From positions 2,805,001-2,869,000 of the forward strand of contig CM076279.1 of NCBI GenBank assembly GCA_038380795.1: a stretch of 64,000 nt of DNA. The letters run 5' to 3'. The translations under genes were made by a program, and so were the position numbers. Positions 49,924-62,774 of the stretch are shown piece after piece; within the stretch, counting starts at the first letter, position 1; every line of letters begins with the position of its first letter. The DNA comes from Pyrocephalus nanus (Eukaryota > Chordata > Aves > Passeriformes > Tyrannidae). The notes beneath the pieces are model-generated. The model worked only from the letters and a program-made list of their open reading frames with translations, did not search any database and had not been told where the DNA came from.

Positions 49924-52593
49924 TGAAGGATTTCACACTCAGAACCAGCAAAAACCTGTTTTCCTGTACAAATAACATAAAATAACCGAGCCATTCAACT
50001 GCACTGGTGAGCCCCCCCTGAAGCTCCTGCTCTCCTCAGAACTGCTGCCAAGCACCACGGCTTCTCTTCCACCCCTTCCTCTCTCATTCTTGTATTGCTA
50101 TTGGGTTGGTTTTTTTAAAGGGAAAAATTTAACGTATCCCAACAAAAGGAAAAAAAGAAAATCCATCCTGCTTTTCAGCCACAACAGGACTACTTCATCA
50201 CAGGAAGCTGCAAGAAAACTGTATTAATTCTTCATAAAGCAGATGGATTCTGCCTTCTCTTTGAGGTGAGAACACCTTTATGAATGATATAACAGAACCA
50301 CCTCCTTTAAAAGTTGTATCGTGTTGAGATCTTTCTGCGTGTACCCCTTGATGCTGAGCACTTCATCAGGTCACATTAAAACATCTGCTCTGACCCAGTG
50401 TCTGAGTGTCCAGAAGACAGACAGTTGCAGGTCCCACACACTTCAGCCAGACAAGCAACACGGGATTCACAATGGGAATTAGGGGCGACGCTGAAAAGAA
50501 ACATTCATTAAATAATCGTGTGTGCCCTATTACCATAATCACATCGCATCCATTGTGCCTTGGGTGTTTCCTCATCTTGTCCTCCCAAAGATGAAAAATC
50601 TCTCTCGTTCCCTTCTCTGTGCATCTGCTCCTGTCTCCAGCCACGGCCTGGACACAAAACCAAGCAGGGCTGTCTAACCTGACACAGCTTTTCTTACCAT
50701 GGAAAATGGTTGTTAGCAAGTAACAGGTATTTGAAATTATGATCTCGTGTGAATTCTTCATATTTTCACTCTTTCCACACCAGTATGATAGAATCATGTT
50801 CAAGGCAACGGCCAGCAGCTGATTTACTAAGCTGCTACCAAAATTACACTGTTTATTTTCGACTTAGCTTTGAATTACACTATTTCTTTTAAATTCAGCT
50901 TTTAACTGAAATCTATCAGTATTTTCTTGCTCTTGCAGAGAAAAGAATTTTAAAAAGAAAACAAAAATTCTTAACAAGAGCTGGAAAAGATTAATCCAGG
51001 AACTGTGACAGTCTCTTGTTATTCCCTCACACACACATACAAAATGCCAAACACATTTGGCAATGTGGTTCATGCCCAGGGCACCGACAACCCCAGCTGA
51101 TGAACTGCACTCAATGGGGAGGTGCTTTAGGACAAGCTGCTAAAACAAGAGACAATCTGAAGACCCAAAGTGAAATGCTCTTAGCACATCTGAAGAACAA
51201 AGATCAACCATAAACAGCCTGCTGATTGCAGGAGATATTTTCAGAACCCAAATACTTTTCATATAATCAACGTCAGCAAATACCTTTTTAAAAGTCCCTA
51301 ATATAGACAAGACCTTCCACTCTCCAGTTCTTGCTTTTACATCACACCCTAAGTTTAGGCTTTTCAATTTTAGAACAATTTCAACTTGTTCTCAAGAACA
51401 AGTACGCCTTTGAAATTCTTTTTAGAGTCCCCAAAGGAGGGAGAGGAAATTAGTTAGCTCACTACCCCTTTGAAAAATGTAACTGCTACAATAAATATTT
51501 GACACCAAAGTATGAAAATTCATGTAAATTTATGTCCGCAATTCCAGAAATATTTTAAGTAACACCTATATAAAACAGAGTCTTGCATGGCAGGATGATT
51601 TTATAAGCGCTGTTTTGGCAAGGCTGAACTCCTGAGGGCTGGAGAAGCCACCAAGGTATTATACATGTCATGGCAAAGAACTGAGCTAAACTCACTCTGC
51701 AGGAGGCCTACAGCCCATCTATTTGCAGTATTTCTATCTTAAAAGCAGTTAAGAGTGTTTATAAATCAGGTGTCTCCATCATTACCCTGCTCAAAACCGG
51801 CCATGACCTGCCCCCAAATAACAACTCCAGAAAAATCCGGCGTTTTCTGGCTCCTAAGCCTATAAATAAACGTGCATGTTTCGTGAGGATATGGGGATTA
51901 TCCATCTCCACAAATACTCCTTCTAAAAGTAATCTGATCTAGCAGGCTGGAGGAGCGAGTATTAATCATGCTGGGCTCGGGCTTAGCATAACTTTGGGCA
52001 GAAAAGAGGAATCTTCACTGCAAGGCAAGGGAGGAAACCACAACTCTTTTAACCAGAACTCCTTTGGAACAGGTAAATTAAACGGATTTAAAATGTTCAC
52101 AGGGTCCTTCAGATTTTTCCTGTAATTTGGAACACGAAATACTCCCAAGATAAAAGGGTTATAACAAGCCAAAGGCACAAGGGACAGTGAAAATAATCTG
52201 TGTAGAACCACACATTGCCACTGAAGCAGCAACTGCACGTGGGGTAATGCACATGCAGAGCAAATGCATTGACTTTCTATTTCATTGGAGGCTGCAATAA
52301 TTTAACTGGCACGCCTGTGTTTCCTGTTTTACTTACACCTTTCCATCAACCACTAATAATTCTATTTCAACTGCAAACTAAGAAACAAGCTGGTCTTTGC
52401 CTAAGCTGCAATTTGATTTATCCTACAACAATACACTTGAGTGGTCTGACTATTTATATAAAATTATATACCTGATCTGTAAGTTTTTCTCTACAAAGGC
52501 CTCTAAGAATCCTAGTATTTTTGAAGTATGGGCAACACAAATACCATCTCAATCCTATCTTCCCAATCTTCCCAGCATAAGCTAATTTTTTAT

Positions 52594-52932
52594 AAAATCA
52601 TGGAATCATAGAATGGGTTTGTGTTTCAAGCTCATCCCATTCCACCCCCTGCCACGGGCAGGGACACCTTCCACTAACCCAGGCTGATCCAAGCCCCGTC
52701 CACCCTGGCCTTGGACGCTTTCAGGGATGGGGCAGCCACAGCTTCTCTGGCCAACCTGTGCCAGGGCATCACCATTCTTATAGTAAAAAATTTCCTCTTA
52801 ATATCTAATCGAAATCCACCCTCCCTTCAGCTTAAAGCCATTCCTCCTTGTCCTGCCATTACATGCCCTTGCAAAAAAACCCCAAAAAAACCCCTTTCCA
52901 GTCTCCCTGTAAGCCCATAAGGTACTGGAAAT
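52594..52932 (-). mobile_element. CR1 LINE 3' fragment, minus-oriented
   Basis: It starts with aaatcatggaatcatagaat, the reverse complement of the CR1 terminal repeat, followed by ccaccccctgccacgggcag, caagccccgtccaccctggc and cagccacagcttctctggcc. It extends to ccctcccttcagcttaaagc and gtctccctgtaagcccataa. At about 340 bp it is the longest of the young CR1 tails here and shows some base changes from the 18.2-kb copy. Confidence 0.93.
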
Positions 52933-54486
52933 GAAGCTGCATCCCTGTGATTAAATCCCACTTGGCACCAGGATCACCACGAGGAGGCCCCGTCCCCTCC
53001 CAGCCCACCCCGAACAAGCAGGAACGCTCCTTACAAACCAACAGGCCCTGAGTCACTGCAAGGGCCTCTTTGTAGCAGGCTCTGCTACAGAATTTACTGT
53101 ACACAGCCTTTGTTTAGGGATTCAGAGTTTATCCAAGGACCTTCTTTGAACACTGAGAAGCGACTTCAGAGCCGTTCGCCGCCTCGCTCGCTATTTACTG
53201 CAGGCACCCGTTTGTGTTCCTGGAATCGGCTCCCCTCTCCCTCCTCCCCTCCACGTTGATTCTGTTGACTATACAGGCTTTTAACTCTGAATCACAAAGT
53301 TAGATGCCTGAAGGAGACAGTGCCAATACCCATCTGTCTAGTTAACAAGTCTGTAAACAGCAATGGTACCATGAGAAGGTTTCCACCCACTCTTCACTTG
53401 GAGGTTAAATTCATCTCCTTCTCCCATTTGTGAGTTTTAGCTATAAAGTGAAAAGTTGATGTTGATTGAAGAAACTATTCCTCAGATATCCTGCACAAAA
53501 GGCATTCATCTGTGTGTTAGGATGGTTCAAAGGAAACGTTTATGCATCCTAGATTAATTTATTAAATGAAATTTATGCAGCTTGTTGCTGATGACATGAA
53601 AAATTTAGAGCTTCTACTAACGTGCTCATTTGGCCTCCTTGCAAGAACAGACTGTATTTCAATTATCTTAGACTACAGACAAAAAGGAGAGGAACAAAGC
53701 TTTTCACAAAGAATGTCCTCATAACCAAACCAGCATATTAAAAATGGATTGTGGATCTCTGAATAAAACTGAACAGGTTAAAGTACAGCTAAGAAACACT
53801 CGGAACGTCGGTGTGCGTGAGGAATAGCAGATTTCAAGCAGGTCTTTGTAAGTATTTTCTTCTCTTGAGTGGGTGACAAATTGGTAAAAGAGAAGCTAGG
53901 AAAAAAACACAAAAGGAAGAAGGAGGCCAGAAGGAAAGCCAGGATGGAAGAGCAGTGACAGGAACTCTTAACTGAGACAAGGCACTGTGACTCTTAAATG
54001 TGACTGTGGCTCGTGACAGCACTGATGAGGAGGAAGAGCCAAGTCCAGCCCACACCAACCCTCCCACTGACTCCTTCTGCTCCTGATCCCCAGGACTAAA
54101 GGTCATTTCTCAGCTTCAGCAGCTCTAGACCCCACTGCACTGGCTTTACACAGCTACTCTCAAATTCCTTCCATGGACAGAACTTATCTTCCTGAGGAGT
54201 TTCCTTTCCAAGTCCCATCCCCAAGTCCCAGCAGTTTCTTGGAGTCAGTGCTTAATCTCCATTTTTTACTCTACTCCTGACCTATGCTGTATTCCCCCCT
54301 CTCTCTCAGGAGGTCACAGCCTTTACACCACTCAGTCATACACAAATTCTTCTGGCTCGACTTCCCAGAGAACGTGGAAATTCTCTGCAAGACTCTTCAG
54401 AACGTTTTGATGATGAACTCTTAAACATCTGAATTAAACAATGTTTATTATCTAAATACACTTGGGTAGATCTTCAAGGGGAAAAT

Positions 54487-54566
54487 ACAAAAACATAACC
54501 AGGTCAAAAATACCCTAAACTTCCAGACAAAAACACACCCAGGTCAAAAATACCCCACACTTCCAG
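54487..54566. repeat. 40-bp tandem duplication
   Basis: Two adjacent 40-bp copies, 54487-54526 and 54527-54566, share aggtcaaaaatacc and acttccag. They differ at about four positions. It is a simple old local duplication. Confidence 0.9.
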
Positions 54567-57500
54567 CATTTCACGGAATTATCGCTGCAGTTTTAAGCAA
54601 AAGCAAAACAACATCATCACAGCCTTGATCATCCAAACACTGATGAAATCTCTTGGCACAAAGTTAAACAGCTAAAAATTAGCAGGAAAGATGCCCAACC
54701 ATTACATGTTGAACTAAATAACATTTTAGAATTATTTTAAGCAACTGAGGATGAGATTGTGCTTAGAATCTTGATATTGTGTGGCATTGAATAAGGTGTT
54801 TGCTTTTAAATACACGCACTTGTGTATAAAAACACAATGTTGTAATTACAAAAATTAATGTTTTACCTGAGAGAAGCTACTCTTGTCTTTAAGTTAACCT
54901 CCCACAAAGTTATAAAAGACATACAGAAAGATCTAAAGCCCATTCTTCCTCTCAATATTTTCCTCTGCTGCAGCACACTGCTAAAATAAGAACAATTTCC
55001 CAACACCACCTCGGATACTTGTCCTTGCTGCTGGCAGGTGAGATTACAGACATGCTTTTTCACTTTTAACCAGATGATTTTGCACTACTTTATCTCTCCT
55101 TCTTTAATCTAAAAGGCATATTTAACCTCAACCACACCTTTGTTGTGCTCCCAGCTTAAAGGCACAGACTATTTACTCATCTTTATCATGATTTCAAAGT
55201 GATTCTGTTAAATGCCCAGTAAAAGATTTCTGAAGGCATCCTCTTTTTTTCCTGTTTGGTTTAAGAGGACAAGATGACAACTCTAATTATTTTTTTCACA
55301 AGTTTTAGAGAAGTCAGACCCCGACAATAAATGTTGCAAGAAAGGATTTCCTGAGATAAGGGGAGATTCATCAGCTACCACATAACAGCTTCCCACTTTC
55401 CTATGGAAGCATGAATAATTATTTTAAATAGAATAAACATAAGCCAAAAGGCTTATTTTATATATTTAGATCAGCATCTAATCTCAGAAAGCACAGCCAT
55501 AACTTATCAGGTAACACCAACTTGCTATCACAGTAACTCATCAGCTGTTTCATAGTGTGATCACTCCCTGTTAGGAAAACCAAATTTCCTAGACTTTGGC
55601 TCTCTTACTAATCTTGCATCTCATTTGTTCCATGTTCACTCAGTTATAGCACTTCAGCAACTATTCATAGCAAAGCATGGGTGGAACAGTCATCACAGTG
55701 ACTATTATTGGTTTGGTTTGTTCTAAAGGACACGCTAATGTCATTTAAACGTTAAGATCAAACATTAGGTTCACTGAAAGTGTTCCATTCATGGCAATTT
55801 ATGAAAACCTGCTTGAAAGAAAAGTGAGGATGTGCTTGAGTCTGCTTGGAAGTCCCTGCATGAAGCCCTGTCCCCCCACAGGAACTTTGCTGGGGTATCA
55901 CCACTTGTCACGAGAGATGTGCTCTCAAAGTGCTCCACTGACGTGGAAAAAACCAGCAAATTCCTTAAATTTCCTGTCAAATGTGACTCAAATGCATTAC
56001 TTGGGCACGTGCTCTTTCAAACATGAGAATGAACTCAGCAGAAACACCTCCCAGGTATCGGGAGCTAAACCGGGCATGTAATTCGAAAGTAGGGAAAAAA
56101 AATAATGAAAAAAAAGAATAAAGGGAGGGGGTGCAAAAAACCAAACAACCTTTTTTTTTTTTTTTTTTCCTGTGCTGACAGTGCCATAAAGCCCAACCAT
56201 AGATCCTGCAACCATTTCAAAGGCAGGAAAGGCTGAGGCCTTCACTGTGGTGTCCACTGGCTTTGAAGTGCCGAAAGCAGCTGCTCCCAGCAGATAGGAA
56301 CTCTGGTGCTGCTGGAGTTATTTTTTTTTTTTTCCTTCAAAATATACTTTCAAATCGAACAGCTGCAAGTAGAACAAAGTTGAGCTAAAGTATATTTAAA
56401 GAAAAAAAAAAAAAAGCCACCAGTTTCTCTCTAAGAGTGTTCTCAGTGGATACTTCAAAAGCAAGTGGCACTGAATCAGATGAAGCTGGAACCAGGAGAG
56501 ACGTGTGAGAGCTGAAACCAAATACTGCAAGATCCAAAAGTTCTTCTTCACTTTGTTAATGGATTTCGATGCATTTGAAAAGTTAACAAAATATCAACTG
56601 CCATGGGTTTGCATGGTTTTGTCCTAATTCTTTTTCAAGCAAAAAAAAACAAAAATAAACAAACAAAAAGATCAATGTATATCAGGGTATTTGTTGTTAA
56701 AAATATCAGATAAATATCAATATATAACATATCACTGTGTCTAAGCTTCAGGCAGAGCAATCTTTCAGCCCCACAACCAGCATGTTGAGAGCAGTAATCT
56801 CTTGGAAATCAGTATTCCAGGAGAGTCCTGCGAAAACCACAGCTCTCAAGTCCCTCCATTTCCAAAACATTTCTCAGACTGGAGAACGGGATAACACATC
56901 AGTTAATTTGGTTCTCCATTACCAATTTGATTAAATTTATGGGCAGGTGAATTGTCCAGAGTGCCTTCAGCACCACCCCTGCTGCTCACTGTGCCAAACA
57001 GAGCTGAGGGTCAATTTTCCTTCCCTTTGTGTGTAAATTCCATTTGACAATTAGATTCAGACACTTGAGGCAGAACATCTCAAAGCAATTACTACATTTT
57101 ACAGGTAAAATATTCAGGATTTTGGTTGGCTGTCGTTTCCAAGTGGAAGTCTGCTAGAGCCCTGGTCAAAATGTATCCCCAGTTCTAATTTACTGCCCTA
57201 TTTAAACAGTTTCAATCAGCCCATTCCTCCCCAAGTAACAACCAAAGAAATATGCAGTAAAACAAGGCAAGGAAAAGTCTGCTTTAAAAAATGCTTTAGG
57301 AGCTCTGAAGCATAAATAGAGGGTAACACAGAGAAACAGAAGTTGGAACTACTGAAAGGAAATTTTAAGTGTGGAAGGACTGAGCTCATCCTGCTCCGTG
57401 GTGGGGCTGAAGGGGCTTTGTGCTGCAGAAAGGACCATACAAAAGGAACATCATTTCCAGTGATAACCCACTGCAGTCTGCAGGAAGGGTCACATATTTT

Positions 57501-58573
57501 TCATGCTCACAACTTTTCAAAGAACATTCCAAATGAAGTACAAAGAGAAACAAATTTTTAAAGAGGGCACAAACAGGATTCCACTGAAAATTCTTCTGAG
57601 GCTCTCATTGTTTAGCTGTTAAGTGCTGAAACCCTTTCCTTGGGTTCCAGTGATGTTTCATAAAGCCTAGTTGTTCTTTCTTACAGTAAAAGCAGCTATC
57701 CTAAATAAAATAAAAGGGAAGCAGTAAACATCTCCTCTGAGTGGAAAATGCTTTCCCTGATGTTTACCACAATATCAACACTGTTACAGAACAGCAACCT
57801 AAAAAGAGTCACCAAAACCATTTTAACTTTCACATTAATTTCTTGGGTTTGGGGTTTTTTCATCCAGTCTCCAGAAGGTAGGAATTTAATAAGGGTGAGG
57901 ATATAAGAAAACACATAAAACCAAACCATGACAATACATGACATAATCATTTGCCTTTAGTGAGCAAAGCCAGATGAGTACTGGGCAGAAAATTTTATCT
58001 ATGCCTTGGTAGATCTTACCATGGATAATAAAGAAAAAATTACCATTTGTAGGTAGGAACAGGAATGTCCTAAATCCTGATACGCTGCAGATTAGTATTT
58101 ACCTCTATCAGTCGTGTTCCTAAAACTGGGAACAAAATCCTGGCAACCCAAGTGGTGACACTCACTGACAGCTCTGAGTGAGGACAGGGAAAATACTTTG
58201 ATCTGAACCAACAAAGTCCCTCCTACACAAAACACACTATTGTTCCTCCTGAGCACAGGCAAAGGTCTCTCCCAACACCTACCAAAGTCCTCTTGTTCCT
58301 TAATTCCTTGAGAAAGCCCCTTCCAGAAGGACCAGAGCAGCTCTCCTGCCACAGCCAACTGCAGTGGTTCCCCCTCTCACAGCACAGAGGATAAAAAGAA
58401 ACCAAACCACATTGCCCTGGTGGAAATGCAAACTTGTATCCACAGTGATAAGAGAGAACTTTAATGGTTTTAACCACATCATTCCCAGGAGGAACTCAAA
58501 GAAACCTTTTAATCCTTTACCAGGTGTTACCAACAGTGGCCACTTTACTTCCATGACCAAGCAGCCCCTCACA

Positions 58574-58715
58574 CCAGCTGTGATGGGCTCTTCCAGCTGT
58601 GATGGGCTCTTCCAGCTGTGATGGGCTCTTCCAGCTGTGATGGGCTCTTCCAGCTGTGATGGGCTCTTCCAGCTGTGATGGGCTCTTCCAGCTGTGATGG
58701 GCTCTTCCAGCTGTG
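58574..58715. repeat. Perfect 19-bp minisatellite, 7 full copies plus a half copy
   Basis: The unit is ccagctgtgatgggctctt. Seven full copies run from 58574 to 58706 without a single mismatch, followed by a 9-bp partial copy. Every unit contains the palindromic E-box CAGCTG. On the minus strand all three frames are free of stops through the array, which produces open frames with a repeated peptide (for example 58300-58821). The perfect identity points to recent expansion or ongoing homogenisation, so copy number is likely to vary between individuals. Confidence 0.97.
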
Positions 58716-59276
58716 CAGCTCTCAAACCTTGATCGTGCCATAATTTGTCTACTTCTACTTCTGTTTTTTTCCCTTTACACTCCATGACACCACTGAACTC
58801 AACTTTCTTGTCTCCACCCAAATGTTTCCTGACTATTCCCCAACCCTGAAATCACTTTACAATGAAGAAAACCGCTATCAGTGGGCCAAAACAAGCAGTT
58901 GGAGGAACACGCCCCGCGTTCAAAATGATAAAACGAATAAACCGCTGCTTCTCGACAAGAAGAAAAACAGATAATCCTTTAAATAATTGAATCTGGTGAT
59001 TATGAAAATAGGTGTTGCCACCTGGAAGCCTGGGAAACAGCTTGAAAGAGTCGGAGGTACAAAGGATGGCGAAGAGGAAAAAAAAATATTTTCTGGGTAG
59101 GCTCTTCCTCCTCCATCCCCCAATAAATCAGCTCTGAATGACTATAAATTGGTGTCTTTAGAGGAAGGACAGAAACACAGAGTGAGAAGAGGGCTCAGCC
59201 TGCCCCAGGAACTGACCCCCAGCTGCAGGAAGGGCTGTCCCTCCTCCCCTCCACCTGAAGGAGCAAAGGGACTGAC

Positions 59277-59384
59277 CTGTTGTTCATATCTTTTTTTGAC
59301 CTCCTCCAACTGCCAGGAGAATTCTTCGGATTGCTTCTCCCGGAGCAATTTTGATCTGCTTAGATCAGCTTCAACCTCTGCCAT
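59277..59384 (-). CDS. CEP112: CEP112 coding exon, 36 codons
   Basis: This 108-nt phase 0-0 exon encodes 36 residues beginning MAEVEADLSRSKLLREKQ and ending KKRYEQQ. The acceptor is cctcgtag and the donor is gtcagt. The leading ATG is an internal methionine of the coiled coil; human CEP112 has a methionine at the same place. It should not be read as a start codon. No proline or glycine occurs in the exon. Reading on past the donor gives a false extension into intron, so an open frame from 59142 to 59384 overstates the coding length. The length is a multiple of three, so skipping this exon would keep the frame but shift the heptad register by one residue. Confidence 0.95.
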
Positions 59385-62300
59385 CTACGAGGTAAAAGAA
59401 AGGGAATATTTAATTTAAAAAAAAAAAAAAAAAGAAGAAGAAGGCATAGCTTGAAATGTTCTGATGTTTCTAGGGTTGTTTGTAAATCATCAAAGAGGAG
59501 AATATCACTCGTTGGGAATGGTAACAACAGCATTTGTGGTGAAAATGAATATTCAGTCACTACAGGATTATTAGTTACCCAAGGGCAGAGGGATCATTTA
59601 TGTCATGCCACTCCCTGATTACAAAGTATTGACTCAGTTTTTCACTCAACAGTGGTGAACATCCCATCAAAATTAAGTGAATACTTTTTCTAGGCATATT
59701 TAAGACTCAAAGACATTTCACTAAAAAATACACTGCCTGTGGAAATTCAAGGGAAATCATGTGCGAGTCAGTGCATAAACTGCACATTTAAACTAAGTTT
59801 ACATTAAATCAGAAAATAACTTAAAAGAGAATTATTTGGCTGCAAGTGAAGTCCTCTGAAGATAGTCATCGCCTCTGAATAATGAGTCCCACAGATTCCA
59901 GCACACAGCATCAAGGAAGCAATTTCACAACTCAATTAACAAAGGCTTTTGTATCAAAAGCACAACTGTTAGCTGTACATCAGGCATATTTCCAGGGGAA
60001 TATATATATATATATTACTATGCTGCAGTGCATACTCATCAATTACTTTTAGATCTAGATCCCACCACAAGCAGTGAATAAACCATCCCCCTAAAAAACT
60101 GTCTCCCTAAAAAAGAGAAAAGGGTGCAGGGGTCTGGAGGGGCAGTGCTGCCACAAGCCCATCTGCTACACAAAAAGAAGAAACACATGAATTCCTGAAC
60201 CACAAGCCAAAATCCTGCTTGGCCTAAGGGAGTGCTCAGCCTTCAAACAGATGTGTCTGTGCCAACTGGCCTGGACATCACTCCCAAGCCAGGAAAGAGG
60301 AGAAAAAGCAGCACTTGGGGAGGGAAAAGCATTTTATTGGAAAGTAGTTCAGCAAGACAGGAAGGTAGAGGACTAGGAGCAGTTGGCCAACTAGAAAGTA
60401 GTAAAATAGAATAGAAAGGAAGCAGCTCTTGAACCTCACTGTACTATCTGCCATTAAGAAAAGGGACTTCAGGGAATATTTTATGAATAATTTCCTCCCG
60501 CTTCAACTTACTCAAATTGCACATCCATGGCCATATTTTACTCAGGTCAATAAAACCCAGAAAAATAAGAGATCTTGTTACTGTATTAAAGGATTTTTTT
60601 TTTTTTAACAGAATGAAAACATCCTAAAATGTGAAATAATAGAAACATATGCAAAGATTCTTTAAATCTATTGGCTTTTGTGGTTTACTCATTAGGCCAC
60701 ATTCATTTATTTCCTACGAGTACAGTGAAGGCTCCTGATCATTATTTGCCAAACCCAGGAAGCCCCAGATCTAAAGTACCATGACACAGTCTATGTATTT
60801 GTTCCTCTTTTTGTTGGTTACTACAGGGGAAAAAAAAAAAAAGCAGATCCTGCAGTTAAAAACCATCACTCCCCCATCAGTGGGCATCAGGTGACTCTTA
60901 ATAATAATCACAAGCTTGACAAAATAGGAAGCAGATGGCAAAAAAAAATATCACACAGCCAGACTAATGAATCAAATATTGATTACAAGAACTGAAAGTG
61001 CCAGACCCCATCCCACTCATCCCCGTAATTAACTTTACCACACCCCAAAAATGGCTTTAGAAGCCCAGCATTTCTAATGTGGTTAAAAGTGAGGCGTTGC
61101 TATGGCTACTGCAGTTGTTGTTTTAGAAGTAACACATCCCACCTAACCACAAAGCAGAGAATTTTCCACTATGTTCTAATGTATCAGGTGATTTATGGAA
61201 AGATTATGTGGATGCAGAATAATGGGAAGGGCCAAAGCTCTGAAGAGAGCCAGAGCATTGTTCCTTTGATGTACTTCCTTGGACCTTGGCTCCTGAAGAA
61301 CAGTATTATTCCACTGTACAAAATCATCTACTATTTCTAGATTTCAGCAGGCAAGTAGGGACAGAGCGAACCTATGGCTGATTCATGGAATCAGCAAAAT
61401 TTGCTTGCAAAATTTCCCAGAAAACGACAAAATTCTAAAAGAAATCTATCATTTTAAAATTAAAAGTGACTAAGTTTTCTGAACTCTTTTGCACTTTCTT
61501 TAGGTTTGGATTGGTTTTATTTGCTGGAGGTTTTTGAAATTTTATTATTAAACTTTCTAGAATGAGACTATATCCCTTTTGGAGCAGAAATAGCATATTA
61601 CATTAAGTCATGGTGAATAAATTGCAGAAGAGTTGTGTAGTACAGAAAATGTCAGATTAAAATCACAGGATTTGTTGTACTGCCCTCATGGGTCCAGTTT
61701 GCTGAACACATGTTGCTTTTTTAAGTTTGTCCTTGCTTTTTTTACTTCCCAAATTCTATTACTTGCTGTCTGCATGGGTCTTAAAAATACCAGCAATGAA
61801 GACTTCCATAAAAGTAATTTCGTGACAACAACAAAAAGAGAATTTCCTCAGTTCTAAGCCAGCATCCTGAGCAATCCATTGCAGTGCCAGCCTGCAGCAC
61901 CCTCCTGTCAGCAGCAAGGTTGGGTTACAGTAGGTGAGTCTGGAACACTGAGTATATGGTCAGGCAGAGTTACAAGCTGGAGTTATGCTTGGAGGTCTCA
62001 ACCACACGAGGGAGTTGAGAAAATATCCCTCTCCTCCCCTTCTTTTTGATCACCTGTTGCTCGTTCCTCATTTCAGCCCCTGGGCTGCATTTGTAAAGTC
62101 CTGGGGGGGGGGGAATGGTTTAACTCCTGTTTGCTCTGTAAGAAATTGGAGCCATTAAAATCGTGCTACTTAAAGTCCCTGCTTTTTAGGGACAGAAGAA
62201 TGGGTTTTTCCATCCTGTGCACACGACTGCCAGCAGCCACAATGGCCCTGCCCCTGCTTGGGCTCAGACTGATTACAGGAGCTCATTAATGGGAGACAGA

Positions 62301-62638
62301 GTCGTTCAGAAAAGAGTAGGAAGAGACACACATTTAAGTGGAAAATGACAAACGTTGTTCCACAGGGTGTATAAACTAACACTTTATACTCTCACTCCTG
62401 AAAAATCCCTAATCAGTATCATAACTGCAGATATCTTTATAACAATGACAATTCTGGCTTTGTTAGAAAGATGAAACAACCGCCACCATCCCTTTCTGAC
62501 TTGCTGGCAAAGACACTACATTGTGAAAGATTTTGATGTAGCACTCTCAAGTGGAGCATGTTTCTGGCATTATAAGATCAGAATCCGCTATCCCACTGCG
62601 CCAGAGTTTCAGAAAGGCTGGCATTGTGACCTCCTCAC
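59385..62638 (-). other. CEP112: CEP112 intron, 3.3 kb
   Basis: AT-rich intron with an A-run at 59419-59433, a short TA repeat near 60001-60015 and a G11 run at 62103-62113. No repeat family or gene is recognised in it. Confidence 0.7.
62103..62113. repeat. G11 homopolymer
   Basis: Eleven G in a row in otherwise AT-rich intron. Confidence 0.9.
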
Positions 62639-62774
62639 CCGCTGTTTCATTTCAGCAGAGTCTTTCTCTGAGTTCAGCTCCACCTGCCGCTTAAACTCCT
62701 CCAGGGCAGCGCCTGCCTGCTGGGCCTGCAGCCTCTGTACCTCCGTCACCCGCCTCAGCTGCTCCTCCTTCTCC
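62639..62774 (-). CDS. CEP112: CEP112 coding exon (first in window)
   Basis: This 136-nt internal exon carries one leading base of a split codon followed by 45 codons. The peptide starts EKEEQLRRVTEVQRLQAQQ and ends DSAEMKQR. On the minus strand it is preceded by a pyrimidine-rich acceptor ending in ctag and followed by the donor gtgagg. The start phase implies that the upstream exon ends with two bases of an arginine or similar codon; that exon was not found in 62775-64000. The sequence is almost purely helical, rich in E, Q, K, R and L, with one glycine near the middle and no proline, as expected for the CEP112 C-terminal coiled coil. It joins directly to the exon at 59277-59384 without changing frame. 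Confidence 0.93.

Larger units (their letters stand above)
47596..59276 (-). other. CEP112: CEP112 intron, 11.7 kb
   Basis: Contents are AT and A-run repeats at 47860-47900, the CpG-rich segment at about 48.3-49.15 kb, the long plus-strand open frame 48949-49923, a minus-oriented CR1 at 52594-52932, the 40-bp duplication at 54487-54566, a T-run near 56151-56168 and the 19-bp minisatellite at 58574-58715. No CEP112 exon is expected here, because the flanking exons encode adjacent segments of the protein. Confidence 0.7.
4320..62774 (-). other. CEP112: CEP112 (CCDC46) gene, partial: six internal exons and their introns
   Basis: This is the extent of recognised exons of one minus-strand gene. 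Translating the six exons in order gives about 290 residues of uninterrupted, charged, heptad-like coiled coil. The exon peptides follow the order I recall for vertebrate CEP112 without gaps, for example EVQRLQAQQ, ALEEFKRQVELNSEK, SEEFSWQLEEVKKRYEQQ, IVELKLEHEQEKTH, LREELIQANS, HAAETEK and VIAELKTTISSL. CEP112 is a centrosome-associated coiled-coil protein of about 955 residues in human and is linked to the sperm head-tail junction. By counting back from the human C-terminus, this window covers roughly residues 580-870. The final 85 or so residues, beginning near VLQDELE in human, were looked for below 4320 and not seen, so they should lie outside the window. The 5' part lies above 64000. Gene identity is strong; the residue positions are from memory. 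Confidence 0.93.

Noticed and set aside
58574..58715. CRISPR-like array
   Set aside because: The units are contiguous with no unique spacers and the genome is vertebrate. It is a minisatellite.
58300..58821. 173-codon minus-strand open frame with a repeated peptide
   Set aside because: The repeated part is the 19-bp minisatellite read in a stop-free frame. All three minus frames are open there, so openness carries no coding information.
59277..59384. ATG at the start of this exon as a translation start for a short protein
   Set aside because: A splice acceptor directly precedes it, and the methionine aligns with an internal residue of CEP112.
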